Shown in pieces: positions 62,401-64,000 of a DNA stretch of 64,000 bases (position 1 is its first letter; every line of letters begins with the position of its first letter). The stretch covers positions 172,530-236,529 of the forward strand of contig NW_008246097.1 of assembly GCF_000281045.1 (NCBI RefSeq), given 5' to 3'. The position numbers and the translations under genes are program-made. The notes below the pieces were generated by a model. The model was given only the letters and a program-made list of their open reading frames with translations. It made no database searches and had not been told where the DNA came from. Origin of the DNA: Saprolegnia diclina VS20 (Eukaryota; Oomycota; Saprolegniomycetes; Saprolegniales; Saprolegniaceae).

Positions 62401-62465
62401 ACGCATTATAATGCGTGTTGGCGCTGAAAATCATTTAAATTCGGACGGCCCGGTATAAAACCGGG
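62401..62465. repeat. two palindromes with TATA cores upstream of the CCCH/RGG gene
   Basis: 62401-62416 is the perfect 16-nt palindrome ACGCATTATAATGCGT. 62449-62465 is CCCGG-TATAAAA-CCGGG, a TATA-box-like core between inverted arms. They lie 130-195 nt upstream of the ATG at 62594, the usual place for core and proximal promoter elements. Function is inferred. Confidence 0.7.
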
Positions 62466-62576
62466 TGTAGTTCTATCGGGTTTCGAATGGCCGCAATTGA
62501 AACGCGGCGCGGGAGATCGCATAAGGCGCCGGAACCAACGAAAAATCCAACCGCAGGTCAGCTCGGTCCACCAAGA

Positions 62577-62590
62577 TCATTTTCACATTC
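62577..62590 (+). promoter_or_regulatory. initiator-like element of the CCCH/RGG gene
   Basis: TCATTTTCACATTC, 4 nt before the ATG, approximates the oomycete initiator plus flanking element with one extra base and a final mismatch. Confidence 0.35.
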
Positions 62591-62593
62591 ACG

Positions 62594-63136
62594 ATGGCCA
62601 AGAAGACCGATTCCAAGACGACGAAGCGCACGGGCGACGACGCTGCCAAGAAGGTGGCCAAGAAGCAGAAGGTCGAATCGTCCGAGTCGGGCTCCGACTC
62701 GGAGGAAGAGGCTGAGGAAGAGGCCGAGGAAGAGGTCGCTGCCGAGGAAGAGGAGCAGGTCGAAGAAGAAGAAGCCGAGGAAGCCGACGAGGCCGGCGAC
62801 GAGAACATCGAGTGCAAGGACTGCGGCAACACGTTCGTCTTCACGGCCGGCGAGAAGGCCTTCTACCTCGAGAAGGGCTTTGACAACAAGCCGGTCCGCT
62901 GCAAGGACTGCAAGAACGCCAAGAAGGAGCGCATGAACGGCGGTGCCGCTGGCGGCCGTGGCGGTCGTGGCGCTGGCCGTGGCTTCGGCGGCCGTGGTGG
63001 CCGTGATGGCGGCCGTGGCCGTGGTGGCCGTGGTGGCCGTGACGGTGCTGGCCGTGGCGGTGGCGGTGTGTGCTACGCCTTCCAGAAGGGCGAGTGCAAC
63101 CGCGGCGCTGGCTGCCGGTTCAGCCACTCGGGTTAA
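62594..63136 (+). CDS. zinc-ribbon, RGG-repeat and CCCH zinc-finger RNA-binding protein
   Basis: Intronless, 180 aa. Order: a Lys-rich N-terminus; a long Glu run (about residues 35-70); a zinc ribbon with IECKDCGNTFVFTAGEKAFY then PVRCKDCKNAKKER (C-x2-C...C-x2-C); a glycine-arginine domain with GGRGGRGAGRGFGGRGGRDG-type repeats (about 118-158); and a C-terminal CCCH finger CYAFQKGECNRGAGCRFSH (C-x8-C-x5-C-x3-H). RGG and CCCH modules both bind RNA, and the ribbon resembles the small treble-clef ribbon found in many protist RNA-binding proteins. Highly expressed by codon use. Probably an mRNP or ribosome-biogenesis factor; exact role unknown. Confidence 0.87.
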   Translation: MAKKTDSKTTKRTGDDAAKKVAKKQKVESSESGSDSEEEAEEEAEEEVAAEEEEQVEEEEAEEADEAGDENIECKDCGNTFVFTAGEKAFYLEKGFDNKPVRCKDCKNAKKERMNGGAAGGRGGRGAGRGFGGRGGRDGGRGRGGRGGRDGAGRGGGGVCYAFQKGECNRGAGCRFSHSG

Positions 63137-63478
63137 AACACCAACCTCGACGACCTGTATATCAGTGCTATTATTATAATACTACTAGGAAATAAGAACA
63201 CCTCATGCATCATCATCTTCTCTTCCACATTGCGCTCTGCTCCAGGATCCATGCGTGTCAACAGACTCGATCGGCGACGCCCAAAGATCGCATTCCAGTC
63301 ACACAATCGCGGTTCATCCTGCATTGGCGGTATACGAGACTCGGGGATTTTGAGCCAATCTTGCTCGATTCCGACAAGAGCCAATCAAAGGAGATCCAAC
63401 GTCTTATCTCGAACGGGAGAGCCAAGCTTATTCTAACACCAATGCGAAGAGTCAATGTCATCCTCGCCATTAGACGCG
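63137..63478. other. 3' region, no supported gene
   Basis: About 340 nt between the CCCH gene and the partial gene at the edge; nothing recognisable. Confidence 0.4.
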
Positions 63479-64000
63479 CTACGATTCGCATGGTTGACCG
63501 CAACGTAGTGGCGCAGCGAAGTCGATGCGAATCACAGTGTCGTCGCGGCCATAGAGTGGGTACGGCATCGTCGTGACCGAGAGGAAAGCCCTGGTCGGCC
63601 ACCTTGGCGCTAATCGTGACCTTTTCCGGCTTTCGGCCGCACCAGCACAAACGCGTAGCGCGGTCCACATATCTTGAGGCCTATCGCCACTTGCACCGAC
63701 GTATCTGGATGCATCCAGCGCTCTAGCTTGGCGCGCAAATCGCGCAGGCTTTCGTTCTTGCACGCGACTTCAAGCACGAAAGAAACGGATAGTCAAAGCC
63801 TCGGTTCCGCGTCGCTTCGGTAATATTGTTGGCCAGCGTCATTGGTGTCAAGCCCTCCGTGGGTACGGCCAAGCGGTCGTCGAGCTGTAACAACGAGTTG
63901 TCGCACTTGAGGAGCTCCAAGTTGGCCAGCGGTTGCCCGCCCGCCAAGTCCTGGAGCTGCCGCTCAAGCATCGCCACGATCGTGCGCGTATGCTCGTGCA
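63479..64000 (-). CDS. partial gene at right edge, function unknown
   Basis: Minus-strand gene continuing beyond the window. The upstream part reads as one frame containing MLERQLQDLAGGQPLANLEL, LQLDDRLAVPTEGLTPMTLA and NNITEATRNRGFDYPF. Downstream the coding signal (VLEVACKNESLRDLRAKLER, VQVAIGLKI) continues in a different frame, with no clear splice pair between, so the model is unresolved: an unrecognised intron, an assembly slip or a decayed gene. The EV-(A)-C-x-NESLRDLR pattern weakly recalls PD-(D/E)XK-like (Uma2-type) domains found in fungi and oomycetes, but this is a guess. The 3' end could be near 63610 or further left. Confidence 0.4.

Larger units (their letters stand above)
61404..62593. 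other. divergent intergenic region between CSN4 and the CCCH/RGG gene
   Basis: About 1.2 kb with no convincing coding frame. It holds the TCCGGATA inverted repeat near CSN4 and two palindromes with TATA-like cores near the CCCH gene. Confidence 0.6.

Noticed and set aside
1-64000. CRISPR arrays, insertion sequences, LTR or other mobile elements
   Set aside because: No regularly spaced repeats, transposase, reverse transcriptase or long terminal repeats were seen; the only repeats are short and listed.

Overview
The window reads as nuclear DNA of an oomycete, most likely a Saprolegniales water mould; the genus is inference. The genes are GC-rich and tightly packed, with many introns of about 30-60 nt that mostly begin GTACG/GTATG and end TAG. 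At least two starts are preceded by the CATTYYNCAWTTT-type initiator plus flanking element known from oomycetes. A cilium/flagellum-associated gene (CFAP20DC) fits a zoospore-forming organism, and receptor-kinase fusions and single-repeat MYB factors fit oomycete biology. All exon-intron structures below were worked out by hand from splice signals, reading frame and family homology. Coordinates are gene spans from ATG to stop.

Left part (1-15.3 kb): cGMP-dependent protein kinase, a TOM1/TOM3-like membrane protein, a bacterial-looking GT4 glycosyltransferase, Integrator subunit 3 (minus strand), ARL1 GTPase, an atypical MAP kinase with a TRH activation loop, and PP1 inhibitor-3 (PPP1R11). From 15.6 to 21.1 kb lie a six-exon gene of unknown function, a poorly resolved AT-richer stretch and two related single-MYB factors.

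Middle (22-44.8 kb): a helicase-associated-domain repeat protein, an ankyrin-FYVE-TPR protein, a four-helix voltage sensor fused to a cyclic-nucleotide phosphodiesterase, and a chromatin-type zinc protein (CDCA7-type 4CXXC, DNMT3-type ADD, NSD-type PHD/C5HCH). These are followed by four related receptors, each with seven membrane helices, a TKL kinase and a DEP domain. One receptor copy is inverted, and the array contains an assembly gap and a short interstitial telomere-like tract. CFAP20DC follows.

Right part (45-64 kb): mostly housekeeping genes. They are amidophosphoribosyltransferase, exportin-2/CSE1, a PX-like RING protein, a probable SAPS-type phosphatase subunit, ribosomal protein L7a, CPSF2/CPSF100, COP9 subunit CSN4, and an RGG/CCCH RNA-binding protein. 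A gene running off the right edge is incomplete.

The most interesting items are the voltage-sensor phosphodiesterase, which with the cGMP kinase suggests an electrical input to cyclic-nucleotide signalling, the 4CXXC-ADD-PHD protein, and the 7TM-TKL-DEP receptor family. Promoters share two recurring features: clusters of CCAAT boxes, and a TCCGGATA half-site that is sometimes arranged as an inverted repeat.
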